Source: Symbiodinium kawagutii (Eukaryota > Sar > Dinophyceae > Suessiales > Symbiodiniaceae). From it: a stretch of DNA of 64,000 bases. The first letter of the stretch is position 1; each line of letters begins with the position of its first letter. Under the pieces are notes generated by a model, which was not told the origin of the DNA, searched no databases, and saw only the letters and a program-made list of their open reading frames with translations. A program made the position numbers and the translations under genes. Location: the NCBI GenBank assembly GCA_009767595.1, contig VSDK01013701.1:225502-289501 (forward strand). Reading direction: 5' to 3'. Shown piece after piece: positions 47,889 to 59,322 of this stretch.

Positions 47889-49360
47889 ATACGTCAAAAA
47901 TACTGATCAGCAACCAGTGCCAGTACCCCAAGAAAAAATATTTCTTTGGAGGTCAAAGCCTTGCTAGGTCATCCCTTCACTGATTGAACCAATGATCAAG
48001 GTGGCCTACCCAGGGCCCCGGTCATCTTTCAGCATTTTCGACACGGCTTGAACCGGTGGACGGCGTCCGAGCCTCGTTCAGAAAATTGCCCAGAGACAAA
48101 TTACATGCAGCGCAGTCGGTGAAAAGCCGCGGTCACGAGTCACAAGGGTAGCAGGTCTGCCACCAGATTGGAATGCTCAAAGCAGCGCTGACCTCCTAAA
48201 GAGCCAGCAAAACATGGACAACTCTGAAACAAAAAAAAATGACCGGAAAGTGGGAGTTCACCCGAGAATCCCCAAACAAAAAAAAACTGCCCTAAACCTT
48301 CAGAAAATCCCAGACCAAGCATGGTGAAGTTTAAGGTGGACCCGTAGCAAAGCTGCAGCCTGTGTCACAGCGGAAAGTCGCCTGAGGTCTCAGTATCCAA
48401 AAAACTATGTCTATCAGTGCCGCTTTGACCATGAATAGACGGTGTCTTAAGGGTAATTACCCTAGTTAAGAGTGGTTTATAACTTATGTGCTTAATAGAT
48501 CTTAATAGTTCGCAAAACCCTGGTAAATAGCGGTTAGACCCTGGTTGAGAGTGGTTAATAATGGTTTACGAGGGTGGACGACTGACAGTTTTACCATGAA
48601 TACACTATGGTAAACACCGTTAACATAGTTTACCTTTTATTAGCTTCCAGGTTAGCTAACCAAAGGATAGATGATGCTTTCTGTTCTCATCAACATGATT
48701 TTTCATGTGGATCTCCCACTAGCTATACCATCAAACCTGGTTCTTATACGACTCATCATCCATCTCTTTTAATCTGTTTAAGCCAGCAATCATCTAGCTT
48801 AATTAATCCGTTCAGACTCTACCATGTGGTTAGAACTCTCCCGATAGCACCTTGGCTCCCTCTTTAAAGAGAGAAACGGATACCCTGGCTCCAAATCACT
48901 CCTTCTCAACCACCAGCCAGCTTATCATAGACCCTTCTGTCAATTCCATTCACACAGATCTGCTGGTCGTGGCTGAAATGGGAAACCCGGGCTGGATGAT
49001 TTCGACCTGGGATGAGCGGATATGGCCTGTTTAGGAGTAAGAGCGGATTGCCATCCAAATGGCTTTGTCCAGAAATGGTCGTTTGTCCATCACGAATAGG
49101 GAAACCACCAGTTTTGGGGATATACATTGTATGGACACACCCATATCATAGCTTCAAATAACATGTGATAACACATGGTTCAGGAGTATTTTTGAAAACA
49201 TACTTGCAATTGCTGGAACGCAAAGCTCGTCGCAAATGTGGACACAAACCACAGGTGATTATGGTCAATACAATGGCTGTATGCTAACACCAATACTGAT
49301 TTTGAATGGCGATTCATTGACCATCATAGTGTTTAAACAATTGCCAATGGTTCACCATAT

Positions 49361-49555
49361 GGCTGTGGGTCAAAACCCTGTACCCCTGGTTCTTCATCAT
49401 TTACCATTGTTTTCCCTTTCATTAGTAGGTTATTGTCCCCCATTATTGGTACCTCACAGCGCGGACGAATCCACAAAACACAAGCCCAATCCACAGGTGG
49501 CAGGGCAAACGCCTAAAGTCCCCCATTATTGGTTGGTTAATATTGACCCATAGCC
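49361..49555. mobile_element. M3-family element with internal 83-bp insertion
   Basis: The ends GGCTGTGGGTCAAAACCCTG and TATTGACCCATAGCC are flanked by ATAT. The normal interior is split by a segment bounded by the 14-bp direct repeat TCCCCCATTATTGG (49436-49449 and 49519-49532). The insert contains an exon-like frame ADESTKHKPNPQ at 49460-49496. Confidence 0.65.
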
Positions 49556-50207
49556 ATATCCCGCCGCCATTGATAGTAGTTTCTTTCCTGTTTCTCTGGA
49601 GACAACCAGGATGCCAGATCACCAGTGGCGCGGAGTCGGCTCCCTGATTCTCAATGGCCCCAAGAAGTTTGATTCTTGGCACCAAACAACCCTTGATAGT
49701 CTCGGTTCTAGTGTGGTTAGTGGTTGAACCACGCCGTCATGAAACATATGCGCTTACCAACCAACCATGCATTTGTCAATTCCCTTGACAATAAAAAAAA
49801 AGTTGACAGCTGAACAATAGCTGGCGCTTCTATGGGGTGCTGTAAAACACCGTGCCGATTTCAGTGGCTCGTGCCGACGTCTGGGATTTCACCGACGGAG
49901 TCGAACTGTTCTGCTCCAAAAGAATCTCGGTTTCTGAGGCAACGACTCTGCCTTGATGGCTGCAGCATGTTTGATGGGTGTACACTCTGGGAACATAGCA
50001 ATGGAAACTTACCATATTTTATAGAGATTCCCTAGGAAACCATTAATAATTGGTGGATTTTCCATTGCCATGTTAGTTTACCAGAGTGTAATGATGGGTG
50101 CAATTTTCTATCATGGCTAATGCTTGATCATGATGAATTGCAATGATTGACATTGGTGGATCAAGGCTATCACTTTCTGGACCCAGATTTTCTTCTGTGA
50201 CAGCTGG

Positions 50208-50325
50208 CAGTGGCTGTACCCCTGGTTCCCCTATCATTTACGATTGCTTTCCCTATCATTACTGGTTACTATTTCCCATGAAATTGGTTGGTTAACTGCT
50301 TGACCCATAGCCATATTATATATCT
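50208..50325. mobile_element. M3-family element, left end decayed
   Basis: GTGGCTGTACCCCTGGTTCC, then TCATTACTGGTTACTATTTC, then CTTGACCCATAGCC. The left inverted repeat has lost several bases. Confidence 0.5.
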
Positions 50326-50431
50326 GGTATATCCCCTATTATTGTTGCTTATTATCCCCTATTATTAACCATTAACCATTGGTTGGTTGGTTAATATTGA
50401 CCCACAGCTGATCGAAATTCTTCCTCTGCAG

Positions 50432-50577
50432 AATAGAACTATTATCACCGGCTGGTTCCAACGACAACGATCGCGGGGTTGGCACTCCCTGCAGCATGGG
50501 TTATCCCAGGAATCGGATGACCCCCATAGCTGCGGGAGCGCTGTACGAGCTTGGCTACGTGCAAAGCAGCGATCCGG
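50432..50577 (+). CDS. Candidate exon, 146 bp
   Basis: Good acceptor (ATTCTTCCTCTGCAG) and donor (GTAAAG). The preferred plus frame reads IELLSPAGSNDNDRGVGTPC, then SMGYPRNRMTPIAAGALYEL, then GYVQSSDP. It joins in phase to 49865-49977 (RLCLDGCSMFDG at its end). The stretch ITPIAAGALYELGY-like is faintly reminiscent of the C-terminal part of M8 peptidases, too weak to call. A minus-strand frame is also open. Confidence 0.4.
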
Positions 50578-51130
50578 GTAAAGTCGTGCGACTTGCGATG
50601 CCTTTGGGATAAGCAGGTTTCTGTATGGATATCAACGATATCAATGATATCATTGTCTGCAAAGTGTAATGAACTGAATTATATGCCTGCAATTAGAATG
50701 AGGGTGTTCCCTCTTATTAATCACGAGAGTCCCCAGAAGCAATAGACAAATCCCGTGGTTTCCACATAACTCATAAGATTAGTTTACAACAAATCTGCGG
50801 CTGGCAAACATGATGAAGCCTGATTTGAACCGTGGCTACCCAGCCAGCACATAATCAAGAACAAATGATGGGACGTCTCGATGGATTGTTGTTTGGTAGC
50901 TTGATTCCCAGCTGGTGAACAACCAATGGTTCAGAATGGTTCATTATAGCATTGATATAACCAACTTGCTTTGATAATTGATTAATAACTAATGAACCCC
51001 CATCATTGGTGACCATTAATTATAACACATTGTAATTATAACTAATTCTTAGCGTGAATGACAATGATAGTTCATCATACCTTTGATAAGGGTTAATAAT
51101 AGTCACCAACTACAACGGTTAAACAACTAT

Positions 51131-51233
51131 GGGACTTTCTCAAGCCATTGGGACCCCCAAAGTCAGTGATGGTTTATTGCTCAAGTGATGTGTATTGGAT
51201 GAATTGGCGGTAAACCCATTTTGAGAAACACCC
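51131..51233. mobile_element. M2-family inverted-repeat element
   Basis: GGGACTTTCTCAAGCCATTG at the left, CCCATTTTGAGAAACACCC at the right, with core GTGATGGTTTATTGCT. ATAT follows on the right. Confidence 0.6.
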
Positions 51234-51833
51234 ATATACCGTTCACATACCAGCAAAAAGCAGAGCCCTGCTTTCTTTGCCAGCAATATTCGCTATCTAC
51301 GGGAGATCCATAATACAAGTGACCCACCCTGACAAAAAACCCTCTCGTCACTGCTGTTGCCCCAGCACATTTCTTAGGGTGGTTTATGATTGATGCACCC
51401 ACTTCTAGTGATATTTCCGCGATTACGATAAATTGAGGATTGACCATGATTCAACACAATGATTCAACCTTCATAGTCACAATCATCTCCCATGGCTGCG
51501 AATAATTTGGATCCTCCCATGCCCCTGCTTGCTGCGGCCAGCCCGAATAGTGTGTTGTCGAGCAACAGCCATGGCCCGGCGGGCCCGGCGGGCTATCACT
51601 AGAACAGCCAGTTGAAGGACACGTCGACGGATGTGTTCCAGCTTGGGCAGCAAGCTTGGTTGACTGAGAAGCTTGGTGATGGTGGTGTTGATCATGGCGT
51701 TGATACAACAAATGGCTTGGTGATCGTGGTGTTGATGGCTATTGATGATTCTTCGTGGTCAATGATGGTCACTAATTAAGAATGATGACGGTTACTAAGG
51801 ATAGAACCCACAACAGTTGGAACGTAACAAATA

Positions 51834-51946
51834 TGGCTGTGGGTCAAAACCCTGTACCCCTGGTTCCCCATCATTAACCATTGTTTTCCCTATAGTTTGT
51901 TGGTTATTAACCACCATTACTGGTTGGTTAATATTGACCCATAGCC
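51834..51946. mobile_element. M3-family element, complete
   Basis: GGCTGTGGGTCAAAACCCTG at the left, TTAATATTGACCCATAGCC at the right, with TTCCCCATCATTAACCATTG inside. The flanks are ATAT and ATAC. Confidence 0.7.
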
Positions 51947-51949
51947 ATA

Positions 51950-52750
51950 CAACAGCAATGCTGGCTGACTGGTTGGCTGGTTGGTGGCTGTATCTGCTGC
52001 AGTTCTCAAAGCCGCCAATGTAGCTTGGGTATTCGGACTCTGCAACAGTTCCATCGTTTCAATACTTCCAACACCCTATAGATTAGCAAAATGGACAGCA
52101 AATCTAGGCTAATTATTTAGTATCAGGTAAATGTATTGATTTCAATACTTTGTGATTGATATACCAATATACCCTCTAATTCGTCTAATTAATTCCATTA
52201 TATATACTTTATTTACTTGCCAATGCTGCGCCAATGATGATATCTCTATGCAGCAAACATACGCACCACCGGCGTTGAAACAAAGGCTCCATCCATCACC
52301 AAGTCTGTAGTTCACAGTTAAACCATGAACAATCATTTACCAGCTTCATGAGCAGCTTATAAACCAGCTTCTTGTTAATCGTTGAATATCATTGATGATG
52401 ATCAATCATGAATAAGCGTCAGTCGCAAGTGCAAATTTGTATTTACACAATGGCGTATCAAAAGGGTCCACCATATACCACTAGACTCTAGAACAATGCA
52501 TGAAGGGTCACTGGATGTTACCAAAAACCTTTACCCATTAGCATCGCCTGTCAGCATCCCATCATGAAGGGATCATTAGCCAAACCAGTATCCTCATAGA
52601 GAAATATAACCTTCCACTCAGCATGAGAAACTACAATTTCCAACACGACATTGCCACATCCTCAATAATGATTCATTGCATTGAGCATCAGCCATGATTA
52701 AGCATCACTATCCATCTTCAACCACAGATGGTCCGTGGTTTGATATCCCC
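51950..52750. other. Presumed intronic sequence
   Basis: AT-rich degenerate repeat DNA with no complete M-family element and no coding-like island that I can support. Confidence 0.4.
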
Positions 52751-52763
52751 GTCTTGGTCAAAC

Positions 52764-52921
52764 GTCGACGACTCCTCCGCGAGAAAAAACAGATCCACAC
52801 ACCACGACAGTGTCGACGCCTCGGTCGTCAGATGTGCGGCAACAGCTTCGCGCTGCAAGTGACTCAGCAGCGACGCTTTTTGTTGAGCCAATTTTGGAGA
52901 AATTGGAAGCGCATCCAACGG
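52764..52921 (+). CDS. Candidate exon, start uncertain
   Basis: The plus frame TSTTPPREKTDPHTTTVSTP, then RSSDVRQQLRAASDSAATLF, then VEPILEKLEAHPT ends before GTTTTT. A Thr/Ser-rich stretch is followed by a helix. A second plus frame (KRRRLLREKKQIHTPRQCRR) and a minus frame are also open. GGTTTTTGYTGGATAAATGG is duplicated just downstream (52921 and 52969). Confidence 0.35.
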
Positions 52922-53216
52922 GTTTTTGCTGGATAAATGATAAATGGTTGATAAATGGTATCCAACGGGTTTTTGTTGGATAAATGGTTGATAGCATCGG
53001 GAAATCGATTATAATGAAAACCAGTTCCTGTTGATTGGTCATGGTTCATGATGCTTCAGAACAGTGCAACTCCAAGTCCTGAAAGATAATACACATTCAC
53101 CATTGCACATGTTCTCCCTTACAATTTTAATGTCCTCGTACCTTTAGGTTGACCTGTTCAACATTCCTGTTTGGCTCCAGCTTCATCCCATCAATTGGTT
53201 CAATCTTCCATGGCAG

Positions 53217-53455
53217 GTGTTCAGCCATGACTCACTGCACGTCTCGCTGTGCGAACGAAGTGTTTTTCGTTCGTGGCGTTATAACATTGCACCCATCGCC
53301 ACGAGCGGCGTTTCCCCACCATCGCGAGCAGTAGAAACGAAACGCCATCGTGAGGCGATGGGCGAGGCACGTGTCCAAGTGATCAACGGCGGTCGTTGTT
53401 GGGTCAAGACACCAGGCTGGTTGAAGTTGAAGGCCGGGCAGTCCGTGGCTACTGG
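53217..53455 (+). CDS. Candidate exon, 239 bp, longest of the locus
   Basis: It starts after TTCCATGGCAG and ends at a GTGCTA donor. The plus frame includes VFSHDSLHVSLCERSVFRSW, IAPIATSGVSPPSRAVETKR and GEARVQVINGGRCWVKTPGW. About 38% of codons start with G. A minus-strand frame is open as well but scores lower. Confidence 0.45.
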
Positions 53456-53519
53456 GTGCTACCATAATAGCCATAGGTGGCTACCTTCAGGACACATTTG
53501 TGGCTACTAGGTGCTCAAT

Positions 53520-55170
53520 CTCCTTCTTTGGCCATGATGATTAGGGAACTACCATAGTGTGTGTGATCACCAACAACAGATTAGTACTCAATAATTATTC
53601 ATAAAAAAGGTAAGCAAAAATCAGTGAGTTTGGGACCCATGGTTAGGATATCTGTGAAACTGTGAAACTGATCATCCAACCCCAATGAGGGTCTTGCGTT
53701 GTTTCCGGCGCTGTATTTGTTTGATAAACAACGATTGGAGATTGGGTCAAGGGGTGAATATATACAACAACCATGACTAGTACAAAAAACAACTACTGTT
53801 GCGATAGTCCCTATTTCATCCACCATCAATCATCAATGATAATTGCAATCAGTAGCTCCAAGTATCAACCACTTTTGTACCAGTGGTCATGGATATCAGG
53901 AGTTTATCCATAACTATTATCTTCATCTATTTAACCCCTATCAACCACCATTGTAAGATTGATCAACAAGCTTGACTATTGCAATTGTCCGTGATGCCTG
54001 ATCACTGCTGACAGTTGAATCAACTCTTACTGACGATCATGGCTGTTTCGACTTGATAGTTTCATCATGAGATATCATTAGTGTTTAGCGATAATTGTTT
54101 TTGACACCAAGCTGTCCTTGGTGAATGGTCGGCGGACAATGATCAGCCATGATCGATGATTATGGTCAATCCTGACTCATCGTGGTTCATAAGGGATAAG
54201 CCAACCGGACAAACCAGAAGCAGCCAGTAGCAGCATATCGACGTGTCAACTTCGCAACACATGACTTAAAATCAATAAAATTCAAAAAAAAAAGGATAAA
54301 GTAAAAACAACAAGGTACCAACACAAGAAACAAATAGTAAAAAAAGTACCATGCAACACTACTATCAACAGTAATTTAGTCTAATATAGCAATTACCGAC
54401 CAAAAATACAATCCAAACATGAAATAAAACAATCTGATTTGCAAAGTGCGCGATGCAAATACCATCCTAACCTGTTAGAGTGGTCACTATCCCCACCGAC
54501 TTTGGGAAGTAATAGCCCAAATACAAGAAGCCAGTATGATAGTAACTTTCTAGAGATTGTTTGTTATTTTTACAGAATATATTGCGAACAAATGCAACAA
54601 AAACAATATGATAGTATTTGTTGCTGATGGTAGATGATTGGAGTTCTTGTCAATCATGGTAGATAACGGTTAAAAGCTGTCTGTGAGATCCAACAATAGC
54701 AAACAAACAATGCCCAACAATACTCACCCACCATTTAGCCATCAATAACAACAATAACCATCATTTCGCCATTGTTTGACCATCATTTAGCCACCAACAA
54801 TGACCAATAACCATCATTCAGCCACCATTTGACTATCAATTCACCATCAACGAGCAGTAAAAACCACTATTAGCCTTGCTTGCAAAGCTTTATTTGACAC
54901 AGTATTTATCAATTGAAACACCATGATCAACCATCAACAATAATAAAGAAAGGTCTCATCTCAAGCATGAAAGGCTTTCTGAAAATATGAGAACCCCGAA
55001 ATGTTTGGTTAGTACTAGAAATGAATGACCAGTATTGGATGACTGGTTTGTGGTTTCAGCCCCTCTGAGAAATATGAGTCAACCAACCTAATTGTTAATA
55101 CTTACTGCAGAAACCACCGTGAACCAACTGCTGCCACAAATGGCTTGATCGAAGCAATCTTGATCGAAGC
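53520..55170. other. Presumed intronic or intergenic sequence
   Basis: AT-rich, with degenerate ACCATCATT repeats and an M1/M2 remnant at about 54975-55110. No coding-like island seen. Confidence 0.4.
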
Positions 55171-55187
55171 AATACAAGGTGGTTTCT

Positions 55188-55278
55188 CAAAATAGGGGTA
55201 CCCCTAAATCATCCAATAATAGTCATTTATAGTACTAAACCAACCATTTTTGGGTCCCTTATGGCTTGAGAAACACCC
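55188..55278. mobile_element. M2-family inverted-repeat element
   Basis: GGTGGTTTCTCAAAATAGGG at the left (the cleanest left terminus in the window), TATGGCTTGAGAAACACCC at the right, with ATAT following. Confidence 0.65.
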
Positions 55279-55539
55279 ATATAGTTGGTATATCACCTAT
55301 TGTTGCTGTCTATTATCACCTATTGATGGTATTACTAGCCCTTATGAACCATTATTAACCATTCTTAGTCATCATTAGTGAACCATTAAGCTGCTACAAC
55401 GGTAGTGTTACGACTGTGCCTTGACCACGACGCGATCGCCAGCAGCAAGGTCGCGGCAGCCGGGCCCGGAGAGAATGACACGACTGATGCGACCAGTGGG
55501 TACCCCGGTGGTCAGCGAAGATGCGATGCTCGGCCACGT

Positions 55540-55665
55540 GGCTGTGGGTCAAGCAGTGAACCAACCAACCAATGGTGGGAAACCAACCAACTATAGGGGG
55601 ATACTATGGTTGGTTGGGTGAGTGGTCATTGGTTAATGGATGGGTCAATATTAACCAACCAACCA
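55540..55665. mobile_element. M3-related element adjoining a candidate exon
   Basis: GGCTGTGGGTCAAGCAGTGA at the left is joined directly to the GC-rich island at 55405-55540. GGGTCAATATTAACCAACC recurs internally. The right end is rearranged. Confidence 0.45.
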
Positions 55666-56063
55666 ATGGTTAATGGTTAATAAGAGGGGATAATAAGCAA
55701 CAATTCAACAATAATAGGGGATATACCATATATATATATACATATATACCCCCTGATCGGGGAACCCACAAAATTCTGGTGACACCAGAAAGCATGCATG
55801 AGAACCAGGTTCTTATGTTCATACATGAATAACCAGGTTTTTGCATAAGGGGAAACCATGAGAAAATCACCCGGTATCACACTTGCTCACATCTGTGGCC
55901 CTTTGGCTTGCTCAGAGCATCACTTGTTTTCGCCAAGACACTTGCAGCTCGGAGACTCAGCTCTGGAGGGCCTCGGAGGCTAATGGATGAGAATCAGATG
56001 CTGTAACGATGATGATCTAAACCGTTCGTTAATGCTAATCATGCTAAGTAGGTTTTCATCACA

Positions 56064-58230
56064 TCAAGCAGCCTCCCGTATCATACCTACTGAGTGCCAT
56101 GATGCATATGCAGCGCATAGAACCCTCTGAAGAGTGCGGCGGCTCTGCAAACTAGGATGCACGCGCCGGTTTAACCTGCACGTCTTACCAATTAGGTCCT
56201 CGTCCATTTGGACGCCAAACGAAAGGGGATTCAAGGCATAGCTTGATAGCTCTGCCTCCCATGAAAGGTTTTTGAACAAGTGTGTCAGCATGTGGCTCTT
56301 CGGATTCAACAGCCAGAGCATTTCATTGTTTGCGTGTGCCCTAGAGGCCAGCTCCATAAACAATCGCAAGTAGCGAAATCCCAGTTGAGCAATTTGTCTA
56401 GCTTCTGTAGACGGCAGCCAGAGTGGAAGCTGAAACAAGCGAGACCATACCGCATCAATCGCCGTTGCGGCTTCTGCCTAAGTAGAATAAATGGTGCCGG
56501 GGTGTTGGGTTGTAACCTACCCGGGCTCAAACCATGGCAAAAAGAGGGGAACAGAAAAAGAGTTAACTAAAACAATCCAAGCTACAACCAGTAACATGGC
56601 TGAGCCAGGGGGAAACAAATTCCGACGGGAATCCAAAAAGTGTTTGCACCACTTCACAAGGCTTGTCGTCAAATTCCCTTTCGTCCCAGATCCTGATGGA
56701 AAATTGTTTCCAAGATTGAAGAAATTTTTGTTGAAGCGCGTGGCAAATACTTGGCGCTTGTCCCGCCTGCAAAAGGCCTGATAATCTCGAAAAAGCCAAT
56801 CACATTTGTCGTCCACATTTGTACCCGGTGTGTAGTCAAGGAAACATTTCACACAATTGGCAACGAACCCACGGCCTTCGCCCAAGTGCCAACAATGCCA
56901 AGGATCATACATCAGGAAGCTTTCAGAGAAAGTATTGTCGTGCGGGATAAGTAGGATTGGGGGTGGTGGATGTTTCCATGGCTTCTCTTCAGCCACAATC
57001 AGTTGCCACACACCGTCAGGAGTTAGATCCTCGAAAGGGATGCCATCACGCCCAGCCAAGCAATAATGACATATCCCATGACACTCACCCTTAGCCCGTT
57101 TAGGGGCGTTGTAAAAGGATCGAGCCAATTTCCCCACCTTACAAAGGTAGGGCCAATCGCCCTTCGTTGAGAGAATGGCTGCGCGGTAGCGGTGCCCTGT
57201 CACTGGGCATTCCACTCCATGTTGGGCTACCTTCCGCATATCCTTGGCCAGGATCTCAACCAAAGAATGCAGCACAGCGTCATTTCCCTCATACGCTTTT
57301 TTCGGTAAAACAGCAAGCACAAGCCTGGTGACCCACGTGTCTCCAATGTAGTTCATTTGTTGTTTTTCGATTCCAGATTCACGAGCTCTCTTCTGGGTTT
57401 GTCTTTTGGAAAGGCAGTTCCGTGTTTCCACTCCAGATCCTAATATTGAAGCACATGAGAAAACCATAGTTGATTGCTTCTTGTGTCCACGCCCCTCATC
57501 GCCATGAAGGAATAATGGAAGCGTTTTAGACAAATCTGCGTCCATGTGGTAAATCTCATGGCCCTGTCTTAGATGCCCCCACTGCTGCCAGAACTGTTGC
57601 AATTGTGGGCCTGCATCTTCTCGCCGGTCTACACCGCAGAATTTGTACCAATTCCCAGTTTTCCTTGGCATTGGAAGTTGCAAGGTCTCTTGTCAAATTA
57701 AATCCAATAACCAAGCCATTAAAACCTTTTAAAAAAAAATTCAAGAAGTATAGCTGATCAAGCCCAAGGTTCACAATGAATTCCAGCCATGATGACAAAA
57801 GCAAGACTGGAATTTCGCCCCATCCATCTATGCGAACTTCCGTGAAGGGAACATCCAATGCCAAACCATATTCAGAGATCACTCTATGGAATTGTTCTTC
57901 CGAATGACCAGCTGAAACACCAGCCAGCTTATGCAAGGCTGGGGTTACTGCAGAACCAGCCTCATCCACCACAGCTCTTGCCGTGTCAATCGATGACAGG
58001 CATGAAGCCTCAGCCACACAACAGCATGACCCAAGCACCACCAAGAAAATCACAGGCGAAGATTCAGAGCTACATGTGCGCCCACACTTCTGCAGCGCAA
58101 CGCACGGCAAGAAAGAATCTGGCATTGAGACATGCAGGCCCACCTTTTTCCACCGCCAGAGCGCTAATCCAAGATGATCAAGATGATCAAGATGCGTGTA
58201 GGATAGCAGCAAGTCAAAAACCAAAAACAA
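56064..58230 (-). CDS. Dinoflagellate repeated-family protein, three exons, function unknown
   Basis: Read on the minus strand, exon 1 ends near 57690 (GLALDVPFTEVRIDGWGEIP then VLLLSSWLEFI). Exon 2 spans about 56589-57690 (NWYKFCGVDRREDAGPQLQQ; HMDADLSKTLPLFLHGDEGR; CHYCLAGRDGIPFEDL; DPWHCWHLGEGRGFV). Exon 3 spans 56064-56477 (AIDAVWSRLFQLPLWLPSTE; MDEDLIGKTCRLNRRVHPSL). Exon 2 ends at TTACTG|GTTGTA, and exon 3 starts after TTCTACTTAG in phase 0. The exon 1-2 junction lies in overlapping frames and is unresolved; it could be a frameshift in a decaying copy. From memory, the HGDEGR block and the acidic C-terminal block are characteristic of a high-copy dinoflagellate ORF family of unknown, possibly mobile-element, function. 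The start codon is not established. Confidence 0.6.
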
Positions 58231-59320
58231 AATGGAGCAAATCAGCCTTGGGCTGATTAGCCGAGAAAGTCCTGAGACTCAGGAAGCGGTTCCTCCTGAG
58301 ATTCAGCTGGCGTCTCCTGCGTGTCATGTGCCAATTGTCGTGCTGGGGATCTTGAGCGAGACGTTTCACCTCAGAAAGTTGAGCGCAAGGAAATGACTGA
58401 GGTGTAAAACCATTAGGAAGAAAGATGCGACACAAGGAATGTTGGACTGATGTGACAAGTGGCGCGTAGCGACCGTAGTGGTGATTTGAGTCATCAAGTT
58501 TGGTCCAGGCAAACCCATGCTCGTGCTTTCAGTGTTGAGCGTAGCACCCGCGGGCTGAAGGCTCTGCACTTCACCAACCACAGTTTTCGCCTCGGTAACA
58601 ATCTTGAGACAAAAAAACATCATGGCACAAGGGATTCCATCAAAGTAATTTAGGGCAAGCAACTGACTTAGTCCTTTTCAAGGAAGTCTCGACCCACCAA
58701 CGTTTATTGCCACAAGCATCAACGCCTGGAACAGGTTCCAAGGCATTAAGCTCAGGGTCTGCCACCAAGCCTCAGAGAAACACATGGGGTATAAACTTCA
58801 ATTAAGTGTTTGTTTGTTTTCCCTTTGTAGCGAATTATCGATCAATGTAAATCTTCAGTACATGCAGCTAACATCAAGAAACCCAAGTGGGCAATCTCTG
58901 CAGCAGTCATGGCTTTAAACTCACGGACGGCGCTCTGGACAGTAGTTCTACCTGGCACTGACCACGGACCAATTACAGTACTGTAAGACAGGGTAGAATC
59001 ATTGCCAATTCAATCAGCATACTGAGGAGGGCAATTCAAGTTGATATCAATTGCGTGTTCCACAGCTGTTTGTAATGATGAAATGGCAAACATGGAAGTT
59101 TCACCTTCCCGATGGTTGGTGGCACTCATGGCAACGAAGTTCCCACTTGTTATCACAGGTCAAGCGACACCGTTTTCTTGAACCCAAAAACCTTCAGTTA
59201 ACTGATTTATGTTCTGCATAGTGTTTCAATCATCACTCAAGCGCCTAGGTTCCGAGCATGGAAAGAAAAGTCTCTGGACTCAAAGTGTGGTTCCCCAGAC
59301 TTTTTTTCGCTTGCAATTAG
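58231..59320. other. Spacer between two minus-strand genes
   Basis: A minus-strand frame at 58366-58662 (FDGIPCAMMFFCLKIVTEAK) may belong to the 5' part of the gene downstream of it or be non-coding. Nothing else supported. Confidence 0.3.
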
Positions 59321-59322
59321 GT

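Larger units (their letters stand above)
45293..55540 (+). other. Inferred plus-strand split gene locus (provisional)
   Basis: Islands from 45.3 to 55.5 kb mostly read better on the plus strand, with pyrimidine-rich acceptors (GAAATTCTTCCTCTGCAG at 50431, TTCAATCTTCCATGGCAG at 53216, TTTCCTGTTTCTCTGGAG at 49601) and donors such as GTGAGC (46292), GTAAAG (50578) and GTGAAC (45400). Additional candidates: 48056-48118 (VRASFRKLPRDKLHAAQS), 49460-49496, 49602-49704, 49865-49977, about 51498-51610 (MAANNLDPPMPLLAAASPNS) and 55405-55540. The island at 49602-49704 also reads well on the minus strand (IKLLGAIENQGADSAPL). Introns carry M1, M2 and M3 elements. No family recognised. Confidence 0.35.

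Noticed and set aside
50432-50577. Leishmanolysin (M8) C-terminal exon
   Set aside because: Only a short MTPIAAGALYELGY-like resemblance; no HExxH motif or cysteine pattern elsewhere in the window.
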